A stretch of DNA of 64,000 bases from Silvimonas iriomotensis (GCF_014645535.1 NZ_BMLX01000002.1:496001-560000); one strand, 5' to 3'; positions 28,880 to 39,389 are shown, numbered from the stretch's first letter. The notes: generated by a model from the sequence alone, not told the origin. A program made the numbers and translations.

Positions 28880-29778
28880 TTAAGACCCATCCCTGATTTG
28901 ATATGGTCATTGTCATTTGCCGGTGTTTCTTTTTCGGCAGCCGGGGCGGCCTGCGGCGTTGCAGCTGCAAATTGCTGCACGTATTCCACCTTTGCCGCTT
29001 TCTTTAAAGATTCAATTTTCTGCTGCGCCATTTTTGCAGCGCGTTCCTGACGCAAATAAGCCTCAATGGCAGGGGTAGCGTCTTTCAGCGAAATCGGGGC
29101 CGGCTCGACGCTATCGACCAGCAACAATATGGCCTGATCGTTCTGCACCATCACCGCCACATCACCCGTTTTGAGTGGCGAGATCATCTTCAGCAATTGT
29201 TCCGGCATCTTTTCCGGCGCCGCGCGTTCTTGCGATTCCTTGAACGTCACCCCCGCCCCCCCCAGGAGTGCATGCATGTCCGCGACAGAATGAACAGCAT
29301 CAAGCTGTTTTTTCAGCGCATCGGTCACTGCCGCAGAAGGAACCAGATAAGAAACCAGCTTGTAAACATTGCGTTTTTCAAACAGCTCCGGCCGCTGCGA
29401 ATAGAATTTCTGCACATCGTCATCGGTAATCTGCGGGGCAGCACCCACTTCTTTGGCCAGCATGGCCTGGGCCAGAATCTGCCGGCGGGAGAACTCGATG
29501 CTGGAGAGCACGCGCGGATCGCGATCAAGCTTGGCTTCCACCGCTTTTTGCACCAGCACGTCCTGGGTCACAAGGCTGTCCAGCGCGCGTTGCTTGGTCT
29601 GGTCATCGACCGATTTTTGTGAGGCCAGCACGTAATTGAGCTGGTTAACGGTAATTTCATCCCCATTGACCCGGGCGAGCACCTGGCTGGGTGGCGCCTG
29701 CGTATCATTTTTACATCCCGACAAGGCAGCAGCAGCCGCCATTGCCAGCATAAAACTGAAACCAAACCGCTTGTTCAT
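28876..29778 (-). CDS. epsD: EpsD, PpiC/SurA-like peptidyl-prolyl isomerase lipoprotein
   Basis: This 300-residue lipoprotein has signal MNKRFGFSFMLAMAAAAALSGC with a lipobox (LSGC) at residues 19-22. The start at 29778, with GGGGGAT just upstream, is chosen for this; the frame is open to 29880. A SurA-N-like helical domain (about 30-150; VLARVNGDEITVNQLNYVLA) is followed by a parvulin-like domain that lacks the tight GG-DLG signature. EpsD is a constant member of exosortase-B loci and probably folds or escorts an outer-membrane component such as EpsL. It ends in a Pro/Ala-rich tail. Confidence 0.88.
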   Translation of the reverse strand: MNKRFGFSFMLAMAAAAALSGCKNDTQAPPSQVLARVNGDEITVNQLNYVLASQKSVDDQTKQRALDSLVTQDVLVQKAVEAKLDRDPRVLSSIEFSRRQILAQAMLAKEVGAAPQITDDDVQKFYSQRPELFEKRNVYKLVSYLVPSAAVTDALKKQLDAVHSVADMHALLGGAGVTFKESQERAAPEKMPEQLLKMISPLKTGDVAVMVQNDQAILLLVDSVEPAPISLKDATPAIEAYLRQERAAKMAQQKIESLKKAAKVEYVQQFAAATPQAAPAAEKETPANDNDHIKSGMGLK

Positions 29779-29813
29779 ATATCCCCCAGACCCCTCATCA
29801 AGTGCGTATTTTT

Positions 29814-31349
29814 CTAATACGCGTTTTTGTCGCGGATAATCATCATGACCGTAGCCAGAATGATTTTTATATCCAGCCACAATGACCAGTTACGCAAATA
29901 ATCCAGATCGTATTCAATACGCTTCTGCATTTTTTCCAGTGTTTCGGTCTCACCACGATAGCCATTCACCTGGGCCCAGCCGGTAATACCCGGCTTGACC
30001 TTGTAACGCATCATGTAACCCTTGATCAGCTTGCGATACATCTCGTTATGCGCATTGGCGTGCGGACGCGGCCCGACAATACTCATTTTTCCTTCCAGCA
30101 CATTAATGAATTGCGGCAATTCATCCAGCGAGGTGCGGCGCAAAAAACCGCCAATAGGTGTCAGGCGCGGATCATTGCGGGTGGCCTGCGTGACCGTGCC
30201 GGCATTTTCCGAATGCACTTTCATGGAACGGAATTTGTAGACGGTAATGCGCTCGCCATCCGCGCCGTAACGTTGCTGGGTAAAGAACACCGGACCCTTG
30301 GAAGTGAGCTTGACGGCGATCGCCACGGCCAGCATCACCGGCCAGATCAACAACAGGATCAACGTGGCCAGCACGATGTCCGAAAAACGTTTGGCCAGAC
30401 CACGCAGCCCCAGGAACGGGCTTTCGCACACCGCCACCACCGGCATGCCGGCAGCCAGTTCAAAACGCGCCTGGATCAGGTCAAAGACAGAGAAATCCAG
30501 CACAAAGAAGATCGACACCGTGCTGTCGTGCATTTCGTCCAGCATCTGCATGACGCGCGGCTGCTTGGTCATGGGCAAAGAGATATACAACTCGTGCACA
30601 TCATTGTTGCGGATGAACGCCGGCAACTGATCCAGCCCGCCCAGCATTTCCTCTTCTTTCACACCTTCCAGCCGATCCAGCCCGCGATCATCAAAAAACC
30701 CCAGAAAGGTCATGTTCTGCAGCGCGCTGTGCTGGATACGGCGGGCCAGTGCCCGGCCCATCTTGTTGGCGCCGATCACCACTACCTTGCGGGTTGCGGC
30801 ATTGGCCTGGGCGCGGCCTTCCTTGAACAAGAAGCCCACCCGGATCAGCCAGTGCGTTGCCACGAGGCTGACCGGCGCCAGCAGCATCCACGCCAGCACA
30901 AAGTTCTGGTCGTAATACACCGACCAGTGGGTCGCCCAGCCAATCATGATTACCAGCGCGCAAATCAGTGCCCAGCCCGTGGTAAAGCGCGCCATGCCCA
31001 GCAACGGCCGGGAGTAACCCGGCACAAACAGGAAGGTGCCTTCCAGAATCAGCGCCGACAGCAAAAAGGCGATGACCGCCAGGATGATGACGTAGCCGTC
31101 ATAAGCCAGATCAAAAGCACGGGCCAGCACCAGCAAGGTGGCCACCACCATGACCGGGTCGATCACCAGCTTGAACAGGCTGGCAATCGGCGCCGCCTTG
31201 GAAAACTCTTCAAACCGGTCATTCAGCATGCCGACCGCCGGGGCGTCGATCTCCCGGGCGGAAAAATGCAGCAGGTTGCCACCGCCGCCATGGGTTAGCG
31301 GTTGCGCCATTTGCTCTACGTTGGGCGTGCGATTGACAAGTCGTTCCAT
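29814..31349 (-). CDS. epsB: undecaprenyl-phosphate sugar-1-phosphate transferase (WcaJ/EpsB type)
   Basis: This 511-residue polyprenyl-phosphate glycosyl-1-phosphate transferase starts repeat-unit synthesis. It has four N-terminal helices (about 55-175), a CoA-binding-like Rossmann domain (KVVVIGANKMGRALARRI, about 190-205) and a membrane re-entrant helix at about 320-345. The catalytic C-terminal domain carries KRFSDIVLATLILLL, RYGADGERITVYKFRSM, the DELPQFINVLEGKMSIVGPRP motif and KPGITGWAQVNGYRG. The start at 31349 has GGAG 8 bases upstream. It is usually a glucose-1-P or galactose-1-P transferase; the donor is not deducible here. Confidence 0.93.
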   Translation of the reverse strand: MERLVNRTPNVEQMAQPLTHGGGGNLLHFSAREIDAPAVGMLNDRFEEFSKAAPIASLFKLVIDPVMVVATLLVLARAFDLAYDGYVIILAVIAFLLSALILEGTFLFVPGYSRPLLGMARFTTGWALICALVIMIGWATHWSVYYDQNFVLAWMLLAPVSLVATHWLIRVGFLFKEGRAQANAATRKVVVIGANKMGRALARRIQHSALQNMTFLGFFDDRGLDRLEGVKEEEMLGGLDQLPAFIRNNDVHELYISLPMTKQPRVMQMLDEMHDSTVSIFFVLDFSVFDLIQARFELAAGMPVVAVCESPFLGLRGLAKRFSDIVLATLILLLIWPVMLAVAIAVKLTSKGPVFFTQQRYGADGERITVYKFRSMKVHSENAGTVTQATRNDPRLTPIGGFLRRTSLDELPQFINVLEGKMSIVGPRPHANAHNEMYRKLIKGYMMRYKVKPGITGWAQVNGYRGETETLEKMQKRIEYDLDYLRNWSLWLDIKIILATVMMIIRDKNAY

Positions 31350-31720
31350 GGCTTCAACTCCGTGTCCAGGGGGTTTGAACCAATCCACATTGCTTACACA
31401 CAATCGAAGCAATGTCAGCAAATGCTGATAGATCCCGAATACCAGTGTGAACAGGCCCCCATCAGGAGCCTGTCACGGCGCATCCATCGCTACGGTGGTC
31501 AAACCGTCACCATGCAAGCGGGTCGTTGTCATTGTTAGTCCTACAACCCTGAAGGAATAAGGCTTTCATAGGCACGCCTTTCATTCAGGACCATCCGTTG
31601 TGCGACGCAACAAGAAACTTCCAGAAAGCTTTTTACATCTGCTTCAGTCAAAAAACAAGTGATTTACTTTCCACGGCTGTTAGTTTATTTCTTACAACCT
31701 TAAAGGTGACTTAAGCTAAC
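31350..31720 (-). other. epsL-epsB intergenic leader with a possible small ORF and hairpin
   Basis: The 371-bp gap is AT-richer than its neighbours, so epsB may have its own promoter; a TTGACT is visible near 31650 but no good -10. On the minus strand a 19-codon ORF (31473-31532, MTTTRLHGDG...) follows AGGA by 6 bases. Its stop abuts an ACAGGC/GCCTGT hairpin (31451-31473). This resembles a leader-peptide arrangement but may be chance. No annotated-size gene is seen. Confidence 0.3.
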
Positions 31721-32893
31721 TTAAAAAAGTATCTGGACTGTTGCGCCAAGTTGCCAGTCGTCGTAAGTGCGTACTTCGACGTTGGAATCACGGTTGGCCC
31801 AGGTGGCGTAGAAGGTGGTATTCACGGAGGAACGAGGCTTCCAGGTAGCCCCGAGATAGACGGTTTTGACGTTGTCGTTGTACTCCGCAACGTTCAAAGC
31901 GGCTGGATAGTGGTACTTGTCATACGTCAGGGAGGCATTGGTCACGATCTTTTCTGTGGCCTTCCACTCGCCGCCCAGCTGGTAGTGCGATTTGATCGAC
32001 TCACCGTAAGTACTGCCCGGTGCATTAAGTGCATGCGAATAGCTGAAAGAAATCTTGGTGCGATCAGTGGCATGCCAGTTCAGCTTGGCGTTGGCCTGCC
32101 AGTCAGACTGATCTGTGGTATCCGTGTGGATCTTCACGTAACCGTAACTGCCGCCAATGTCAAAACGGGGATCAAACGGATAAAACGCGGTCAGCTGCGT
32201 GATCCGTTGGGTATAGTCCTGGTTCACGGTGAAGCCGTTGAAGGTCTGGTCTGAGTAATCCACCGTTTGATAGGTCTCGCCGATCGAGAACACACCGCCG
32301 CGGTCTGTGGTGTATTGCACCTTGCCACCGTACTGCGTGTTGTACAGATCCAGCGAGGTTTCCTCGCTATGGCGAACCCGGGCCCGGCTGGCATCCACCA
32401 CCAGCGCGACACTACTGTTGATCTTGTAGCCAGCCTCTGCGCTGCCGGTAAGCGTGCGCATCAGGTCTTCCTGGTTCAGCAGCACATCGCCAAAGTCCGA
32501 CAGCACCTTCTGGTCATTGAAACTGGCTGAGCCAAACCAGCTATGACCAATATCGCCGTTCCAGCCCAAGTTGTTGTTCCAGCCGACGTAGTTCAGATCA
32601 CTGAACGACATATAGCGCGGGGCATAAACGTTGGCGTCCAGCGTGAACTGCTGGCGTGATACGTTGGCAGCAATATGACCGCCCACTTGCGGGGTAATGA
32701 TGGAATCGCCGCGGTGATCCTTGCCCACCGCCTGCTCGGGGTCCTGCGAGTCGCTCAGGCGAAAAACGTTGCTGTCGTACATGTAGCCCAGCTGCGCATA
32801 CGTGCTGAGCGAGTCAGTGGGATCATAAGCAGCCGCGCACAGAGCCGAGGCCAGTACAGAACCCAGCGGCAGCAACTTCAGTCTTGTTTTCAT
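31721..32893 (-). CDS. epsL: outer-membrane beta-barrel protein EpsL
   Basis: This 390-residue exported protein has a signal peptide (1-22, ending CAAA) and a barrel made of alternating aromatic/polar strands (YAQLGYMYDSNVFRLSDS, FSIGETYQTVDYS and others). It ends TVQILF with a terminal Phe, as needed for BAM insertion. It matches the EpsL family of exosortase-associated exopolysaccharide operons and is often proposed as the outer-membrane pore. It is first in the operon here, right after a strong promoter, and is separated from epsB by 371 bp. Confidence 0.9.
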   Translation of the reverse strand: MKTRLKLLPLGSVLASALCAAAYDPTDSLSTYAQLGYMYDSNVFRLSDSQDPEQAVGKDHRGDSIITPQVGGHIAANVSRQQFTLDANVYAPRYMSFSDLNYVGWNNNLGWNGDIGHSWFGSASFNDQKVLSDFGDVLLNQEDLMRTLTGSAEAGYKINSSVALVVDASRARVRHSEETSLDLYNTQYGGKVQYTTDRGGVFSIGETYQTVDYSDQTFNGFTVNQDYTQRITQLTAFYPFDPRFDIGGSYGYVKIHTDTTDQSDWQANAKLNWHATDRTKISFSYSHALNAPGSTYGESIKSHYQLGGEWKATEKIVTNASLTYDKYHYPAALNVAEYNDNVKTVYLGATWKPRSSVNTTFYATWANRDSNVEVRTYDDWQLGATVQILF

Positions 32894-32962
32894 TTCAGAT
32901 CTCCTGGCAGCTTGTATGTGGTCTGCAGCCGTGCTCCTGCGGGTGCAGCCTTACCTCCCCAA

Positions 32963-32994
32963 CCGGCGCACACCCACCTGTCCGGGTGCGCCGG
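32963..32994 (-). promoter_or_regulatory. strong hairpin at the 5' end of the epsL leader
   Basis: CCGGCGCA (minus 32994-32987) pairs with TGCGCCGG (32970-32963), extended by CCC with GGG. It would start about 9 bases after the predicted transcription start and has no T run, so it is not a terminator. It may stabilise or regulate the leader. Confidence 0.5.
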
Positions 32995-33009
32995 GCACAA
33001 CTTTGCTTC

Positions 33010-33037
33010 TTTATAATTTTTTACCACAACCTTTCAA
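33010..33037 (-). promoter_or_regulatory. promoter of the epsL operon
   Basis: On the minus strand, TTGAAA (33037-33032) and TATAAA (33015-33010) are 16 bases apart. Transcription would start near 33003, giving a leader of about 110 bases. The rest of the 423-bp gap (33038-33316) shows no gene. Confidence 0.65.
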
Positions 33038-33316
33038 ATAATTATTGATTATTTAAACCGGGCTGGGTGCTTGCTGAAAAAGATAACCATGAAATCTGAT
33101 CGTTTTATGAAAAACCGGTACAGTTTCAGCAGAAAATATCGTGATTTCAGTCACTTGTATGGCCACCCAAAAAAACACGAGCGCAACTCACCTCTTGGGT
33201 GTATCCCACAGCACACAAACAAGAGAAAGCCCAGGCAAGCCTTAATCTTTCTGACTGGCAGGCGCATGCAGCGTGAACAGAGCACACTGCAGCGGCAAAA
33301 TGGAGCAGGAAATACG

Positions 33317-34594
33317 CTAGGGACGGGCAGCCGCCGTGGCGGGTGCCGGTGCGGGCGTGGCGACAGCTGACACCAGCAGTTCACGCAGTCTGGCTACCGC
33401 AGCTTCGTGAGAAAAATGCGGGGTGTAGGCAATGGTCCGCTCGCGCAGCAAAGCGGCATGGTCCGGCTGTTGCATGGCACCGACCACGGATGCGGCGAAA
33501 TCGGCCTTGCCTTCGGCCACGTCAAACGGTGGCGGGGGTTGCTCCGGAAAGCCGGCAGCGCCATTTCCTGTGGTGATGCAGCCCAGCCCCAGACAGAAGT
33601 AATCGACCATCTTGATCTTGATGCCGCTCCCCATCAGCACCGGGTTCACGGCAAAGCTGCAGTGCCGGGTGATCACAGACAGGTCCTCCACGCGGCCATG
33701 CAGGGTCACCCCGGGTTGATCACCGCTGAACTCGCCACATACACCACCGGCGACGTCCATGTGCGCATCAGGCACATTGGCGCGCACCACTGGCCAGACG
33801 TGCTCCAGAAACCAGCGCAGGCCATCGACGTTGTGATATGCCTTTGAACCCAGATAGAAAATACGGTGCGGCTCGCGCTCATGCGCGCCCGATTGCAACT
33901 GCACCCGCCCGGCATTGGCCACGACCGGCAAAATGGTGCGCACACCGGCAGCGGGCGCCATGGCGGCCAGCTCCGTCGCATCGTGCGGGTTGATGGCGAT
34001 GATGGCATCAAACGTGGCAACCCGTTGCGCCTCCAGGTCGGCCTCGACCGCCGGGCGCGGCATAAAGCCATTGGCCCGGAACGACGCGCACCGCTGATGA
34101 AAGACATCGTGGGCAATCAGCACCTTGTTGCGCGCTTGCGGAATGGCGCGCAGCGCGTCGGCCCGGAAAATGGTATCGATCAGCAGCAAATCCACCGGCA
34201 CTGGCGGCAAGCTCTGACCAATGCGTACCACTTCAGCCTCTGACAAAAAGCGGCCAATCCACGCCACCTTGTCTGCCGCCCCCTTGCGCACCTTCAAGCC
34301 CAGCCGGTTCTTGAGCCAGCGCGCTGCGGCACTCAGCGACAATGGCAACAGCCAGCGCCCCACCGGGCGAGCGTGCAGATAGCTCACGGTGCAAGGCAGC
34401 TCAGGCTCCACCCGCTCCCCCGCCACGTTCAGGCCGGTCACGATGAGATGCAGCCGGTAGCCCAGCGCGGCCACCGCCCGCAAGACGGTCATGTTGTAGC
34501 TGCCGGGGCCGTTTTCGCCAGAGCGGGGCAAGGCTTCGCACACCAGCACGGCCAAAGGGGCGCCATCGTGGCGGACAAGATCCGGGACGGTCAC
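33317..34594 (-). CDS. GT4-family glycosyltransferase
   Basis: This 425-residue GT-B protein has PLAVLVCEALPRSGENGPGSYNMTVLRAV at the start, RIFYLGSKAYHNVDGLRWFLEHVWP in the middle and FAVNPVLMGSGIKIKMVDYFCLGLGCITT in the donor site. It resembles the other GT4 (14827-16095), which has the parallel GSGVNVKSVEM motif. A GTG start at 34594 has AGGAAA 9 bases upstream. The C-terminus is a low-complexity Ala/Pro/Thr tail. It lies upstream of the main operon with its own region and is presumed part of the polysaccharide locus; donor unknown. Confidence 0.82.
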   Translation of the reverse strand: MTVPDLVRHDGAPLAVLVCEALPRSGENGPGSYNMTVLRAVAALGYRLHLIVTGLNVAGERVEPELPCTVSYLHARPVGRWLLPLSLSAAARWLKNRLGLKVRKGAADKVAWIGRFLSEAEVVRIGQSLPPVPVDLLLIDTIFRADALRAIPQARNKVLIAHDVFHQRCASFRANGFMPRPAVEADLEAQRVATFDAIIAINPHDATELAAMAPAAGVRTILPVVANAGRVQLQSGAHEREPHRIFYLGSKAYHNVDGLRWFLEHVWPVVRANVPDAHMDVAGGVCGEFSGDQPGVTLHGRVEDLSVITRHCSFAVNPVLMGSGIKIKMVDYFCLGLGCITTGNGAAGFPEQPPPPFDVAEGKADFAASVVGAMQQPDHAALLRERTIAYTPHFSHEAAVARLRELLVSAVATPAPAPATAAARP

Positions 34595-34868
34595 TGAGGG
34601 GCTTTCCTGTCTGTAGGCGCAATACTGATTCGCTATTCAGAATCGGTCTCAACGCTTTCTATAAATGAATACAAATAGAAAGATACAGTCAGAATTTAGT
34701 ACAGGCAATGCATGTGTGCGGTGCAACACAAAACCGGCCGATCACACGGCAAAGATCAACTGCGCTTGTGTGGCAGCGGAAACCGGCCTCCTGACCGCGA
34801 CCGGGCTGGCCGCGCTTTCCAGCCAGGCAACAAAAAGGCAACTCGCCGCCAGGGCGCGGCGCGTATGA

Positions 34869-34905
34869 AAAAACCCCGCCAGGTCTGCACCTGTGCGGGG
34901 TTTTT
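34869..34905 (-). terminator. terminator downstream of the split tRNA-Ile2 gene
   Basis: CCCCGC (34874-34879) pairs with GCGGGG (34895-34900), with an inner CAGGT/ACCTG stem and A/T runs on both sides. It would end the minus-strand tRNA transcript. The remainder of the 34595-34933 gap shows no other feature. Confidence 0.85.
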
Positions 34906-34933
34906 GTGGTCATGCGTGACATGACGAAGATTC

Positions 34934-35275
34934 TGGTGGGCCCCCCGGGAGTCGAACCCGGCACCAACGGATTATGCTTACCAGCTACGGCTTTCGCCGC
35001 CCCTTTCGGGTTTGTGGTCTGGACTGTCTCTTGTCTTTACGACCTGCCCGTACAGTCTCTACACGTTCCCGCCGCTTGCATCGCGACAGGCTTCGCTCGG
35101 GATTACCACGGTGCGATCCGGCAACACCAGAGGCTTCCCCGAATTTGAGCAGTTCTACCAGGGGGCAGAGTTAACTTGCCCCAAGGCAACCCATGCGATG
35201 CGCTCCGTACCTTGTGGGCCGCAGGAGCGCCATCCTTCAAGTCCGCTGCTCTAACCAGGCATGAGCTAGAGGCCC
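34934..35275 (-). tRNA. ileX: tRNA-Ile2 (anticodon CAT, lysidine type), split by a group I intron
   Basis: On the minus strand the 5' exon is 35275-35240 (36 bases, beginning GGGCCTCTAGCTCATGCCTG) and the 3' exon is 34976-34934 (43 bases, encoding CCA). Joined, they give a full cloverleaf: 7-bp acceptor stem GGGCCTC/GGGGCCC (one G-U pair), D arm GCTC/GAGC with a GG-containing loop, anticodon stem GCGGA/TCCGT, anticodon loop CTCATAA, variable loop TGGTG, T arm CCGGG-TTCGACT-CCCGG, then ACCA. The anticodon region GACTCATAATC matches E. coli ileX, whose C34 becomes lysidine and reads AUA. Methionine tRNA is the alternative but fits less well. The gene lies 14 bp after the rpoD terminator hairpin. 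Confidence 0.92.
34977..35239 (-). ncRNA. group I self-splicing intron in tRNA-Ile2 (263 bases)
   Basis: All four conserved core elements appear in order on the minus strand: P as AATTCGGGGAA (35145-35135), Q as GGTAATCCCGAGC (35107-35095), R as GTAGAGACTGTACGG (35062-35048) and S as AAGAGACAGTCC (35032-35021). GACTGT in R and ACAGTC in S form a 6-bp P7; TTCGGG in P and CCCGA in Q form P4. Upstream stems are GCGCTCC/GGAGCGC and GGGGCA/TGCCCC. The 5' splice site follows U33 and the intron ends in G, as required. There is no ORF of note inside. The core resembles the small tRNA introns of Azoarcus and cyanobacteria. Confidence 0.93.
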
Positions 35276-35288
35276 TCTATCAAACAAA

Positions 35289-35314
35289 CTCCCGGTCAGT
35301 GACCCGACCGGGAG
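35289..35314 (-). terminator. rho-independent terminator of rpoD
   Basis: Perfect 9-bp arms CTCCCGGTC and GACCGGGAG are followed on the minus strand by TTTGTTTG. It lies 8 bp after the rpoD stop and 13 bp before the tRNA. Confidence 0.85.
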
Positions 35315-35322
35315 GCGTGATA

Positions 35323-37275
<1,953 letters not shown>

Positions 37276-37312
37276 GACTCGTGAGACTCAGAAAGATTCG
37301 GAAAAACCGAGG

Positions 37313-37321
37313 ATTATATCA
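37313..37321 (-). promoter_or_regulatory. candidate rpoD promoter (extended -10)
   Basis: TGATATAAT reads as TG-N-TATAAT on the minus strand, 37 bases upstream of the rpoD start. No good -35 is seen, which extended -10 promoters tolerate. Confidence 0.5.
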
Positions 37322-37424
37322 GATAACCCTCTGATCCACATGGGTTCAGAAGATTCATTTTCCAATTGTTCCAATCTGAACATTTCAGACTGGGCTTATT
37401 GCGCAATGGTATATGCACAACATG

Positions 37425-39389
37425 TCAGTTAGCCGAGGAGCGAGACTGGATCAACAGCATCATGTATTCCTGCCTTTCAGCATCGGAGAGCCCGCCATGG
37501 GCCTGCCTGTGTTCCAGTTCTGCCTTTCGGTTCAGTGTAGCCGCGCGCACCAGACTTTGCCCGGCCGCTGCCAGCGAATTCACAAACTCCGACTGGCGTT
37601 CTTCCGGCGGCCAGCGGTCAAACTTTTCAGTGCCTTTTGCGGCCAGCCCGGCCAGCCGCGTGTAGTGCTCTGATTCCCGCCACAACTCCAGCAATTGCGA
37701 GGAGTTCATGCGGGCGCCATGCTGGCGGGCCGACTTGAGGACATCAAGCAACAGATCGTCACCATTGTCCGGCCAGCCCAGCCATACCGGCTCGACACCC
37801 GTTGCCAGGGCCGGCTCGTACAACACCAGCTGCAACAACCCTTGCACCATGTCCGGCTGCACGCGTGGCGGCAAGAACGGGCGCTCATCGTCATCATTGC
37901 GCCATTTCGAGCCTTTACGCTTACCCTTCCAGGCCCCATCCTGGCGCCGCTTGAAACGCGGTTGCCCGCCACCATACTGCGGGGCATCGCCCGCATTTTC
38001 ATAGCTTTGCACCGGCTGCCAGCCCTCATCTTGCGGCATGGGTGCGTAACCGGACTGCGGCGGATAATGGTGGTCGTGCTGCTGTTGCTGCGCACCACCG
38101 CTACCACCCTGCCCTGTACTCAATATGGGTTCAAGTTCCGAGAGTTCCAGTTGGCATAATTGCGCAAGGCGTTTTTTCACCATGAGCGCATAGGCCGGCG
38201 CGTGCACTTTGGCCAGCAAAGGCTTGGCCAGATGAACCAGTTTGGCACGCCCTTCTTCAGTGTCCAGTTCTACTTGTGCGGAAAGTTCACGAAGCAGAAA
38301 TTGCGCCAGCGGTACAGCATCCTGGGTCACAACTTCTTCAAAACGCTCGCGTCCGAATTCCTGCACATAGCTGTCCGGATCGTGTTCTTCCGGCAAAAAC
38401 AGAAACGCCAGGCGCTTGCCGTCCACCAGATATTCCAGACTGTTTTCCAGCGCCCGCCATGCCGCATTGCGGCCGGCTTTGTCACCGTCAAAACAGAACA
38501 CCACTTCGTCAGCCAGCTTGAGCAGCTTTTGCACGTGATGCGGCGTACACGCCGTACCCAGTGTCGCCACCGCATACTCCACGCCGTGTTGCGCCAGCAT
38601 CACGACGTCCATGTAACCTTCAACCACCAGCACCCGGCCATTGGCCCGGATGGCGGCGCGCGCCTGCGTCAGCCCGTAAAGCTCGCGGCCTTTCTCAAAA
38701 ACCGGCGTTTCCGGACTATTGAGGTACTTGGGCTTGGCATCACCCATCACCCGGCCACCAAAGCCGATCACGGAGCCACGCTGGTTCAGGATGGGAAACA
38801 TCACCCGGTCGCGAAAGCGGTCGTAACGGCGATGATTCTCTTCGTCCTCACCGATCAAACCGGCGTCGGCCAGCAACTTGTTCCAGTCGTAGTCTTCAAA
38901 AACCTGCTTGAGCGCCTGCCCGGCCGGGGCGTAACCCAGGCCGAAATGCGCCGCTGTCTTGCCATCCAGCCCGCGTCCTTTCAGATACGCAATGGCCTGG
39001 GGCGCGCTCTTGAGTTGCTGGCGGTAATAATCACTCGCCGTCTTGAGCACGTCATAAATACCAGGCTCACCCTTGGGCTCGATGGCCGCCGCTTCCTGCG
39101 GCACTTGCAGGCCGACCGATTCGGCCAGCTTGCGTACGGCCTCCGGAAACGACAGCCCTTCGTATTCCATGACAAAGTTCACCGCCGAACCGTGCGCACC
39201 ACAGCCAAAGCAGTGATAAAACTGCTTGGTCGGGCTCACCGTGAACGAGGGCGATTTTTCTTTATGGAACGGGCAGCAGGCAGAGTAATTCTGGCCGGCT
39301 TTTTTCAGCGGCAGATAGCGCTCGACCACGTCGACAACGTCAACGCGGTTGAGCAGATCCTGAATGAACGACTCTGGAATACGGGCCAT
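37425..39389 (-). CDS. dnaG: DNA primase
   Basis: This 654-residue DnaG makes RNA primers for replication. The zinc domain is CPFHKEKSPSFTVSPTKQFYHCFGC (CHC2 type, about residues 38-62). The TOPRIM core has VLVVEGYMDVVMLAQHG and CFDGDKAGRNAAWRAL, and the C-terminal DnaB-binding domain is about 520-654. The linker (about 420-510) is unusually long and low-complexity, rich in Gly, Gln, His and Tyr, including QQQQHDHH. The start at 39389 (MARIPESFIQDLLNRVD) fits the family; a GTG at 39410 is possible. It lies in the classical macromolecular synthesis operon. Confidence 0.96.
   Translation of the reverse strand: MARIPESFIQDLLNRVDVVDVVERYLPLKKAGQNYSACCPFHKEKSPSFTVSPTKQFYHCFGCGAHGSAVNFVMEYEGLSFPEAVRKLAESVGLQVPQEAAAIEPKGEPGIYDVLKTASDYYRQQLKSAPQAIAYLKGRGLDGKTAAHFGLGYAPAGQALKQVFEDYDWNKLLADAGLIGEDEENHRRYDRFRDRVMFPILNQRGSVIGFGGRVMGDAKPKYLNSPETPVFEKGRELYGLTQARAAIRANGRVLVVEGYMDVVMLAQHGVEYAVATLGTACTPHHVQKLLKLADEVVFCFDGDKAGRNAAWRALENSLEYLVDGKRLAFLFLPEEHDPDSYVQEFGRERFEEVVTQDAVPLAQFLLRELSAQVELDTEEGRAKLVHLAKPLLAKVHAPAYALMVKKRLAQLCQLELSELEPILSTGQGGSGGAQQQQHDHHYPPQSGYAPMPQDEGWQPVQSYENAGDAPQYGGGQPRFKRRQDGAWKGKRKGSKWRNDDDERPFLPPRVQPDMVQGLLQLVLYEPALATGVEPVWLGWPDNGDDLLLDVLKSARQHGARMNSSQLLELWRESEHYTRLAGLAAKGTEKFDRWPPEERQSEFVNSLAAAGQSLVRAATLNRKAELEHRQAHGGLSDAERQEYMMLLIQSRSSAN

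Noticed and set aside
32894-33040. A c-di-GMP riboswitch in the epsL leader
   Set aside because: The hairpin is clear, but none of the conserved GEMM sequences are present.
32894-33316. A sigma-54 promoter for the exopolysaccharide operon
   Set aside because: No TGGCAC-N5-TTGC-like pair is found; a sigma-70 pair fits instead.
33071-33370. A 99-codon plus-strand open frame between the GT4 gene and epsL
   Set aside because: Highly basic, low-complexity end, no ribosome binding site, and it overlaps the GT4 3' end on the other strand.
34906-35254. Several 60-80-codon open frames over the split tRNA
   Set aside because: They cover the tRNA exons and intron core, whose RNA structure explains the sequence.
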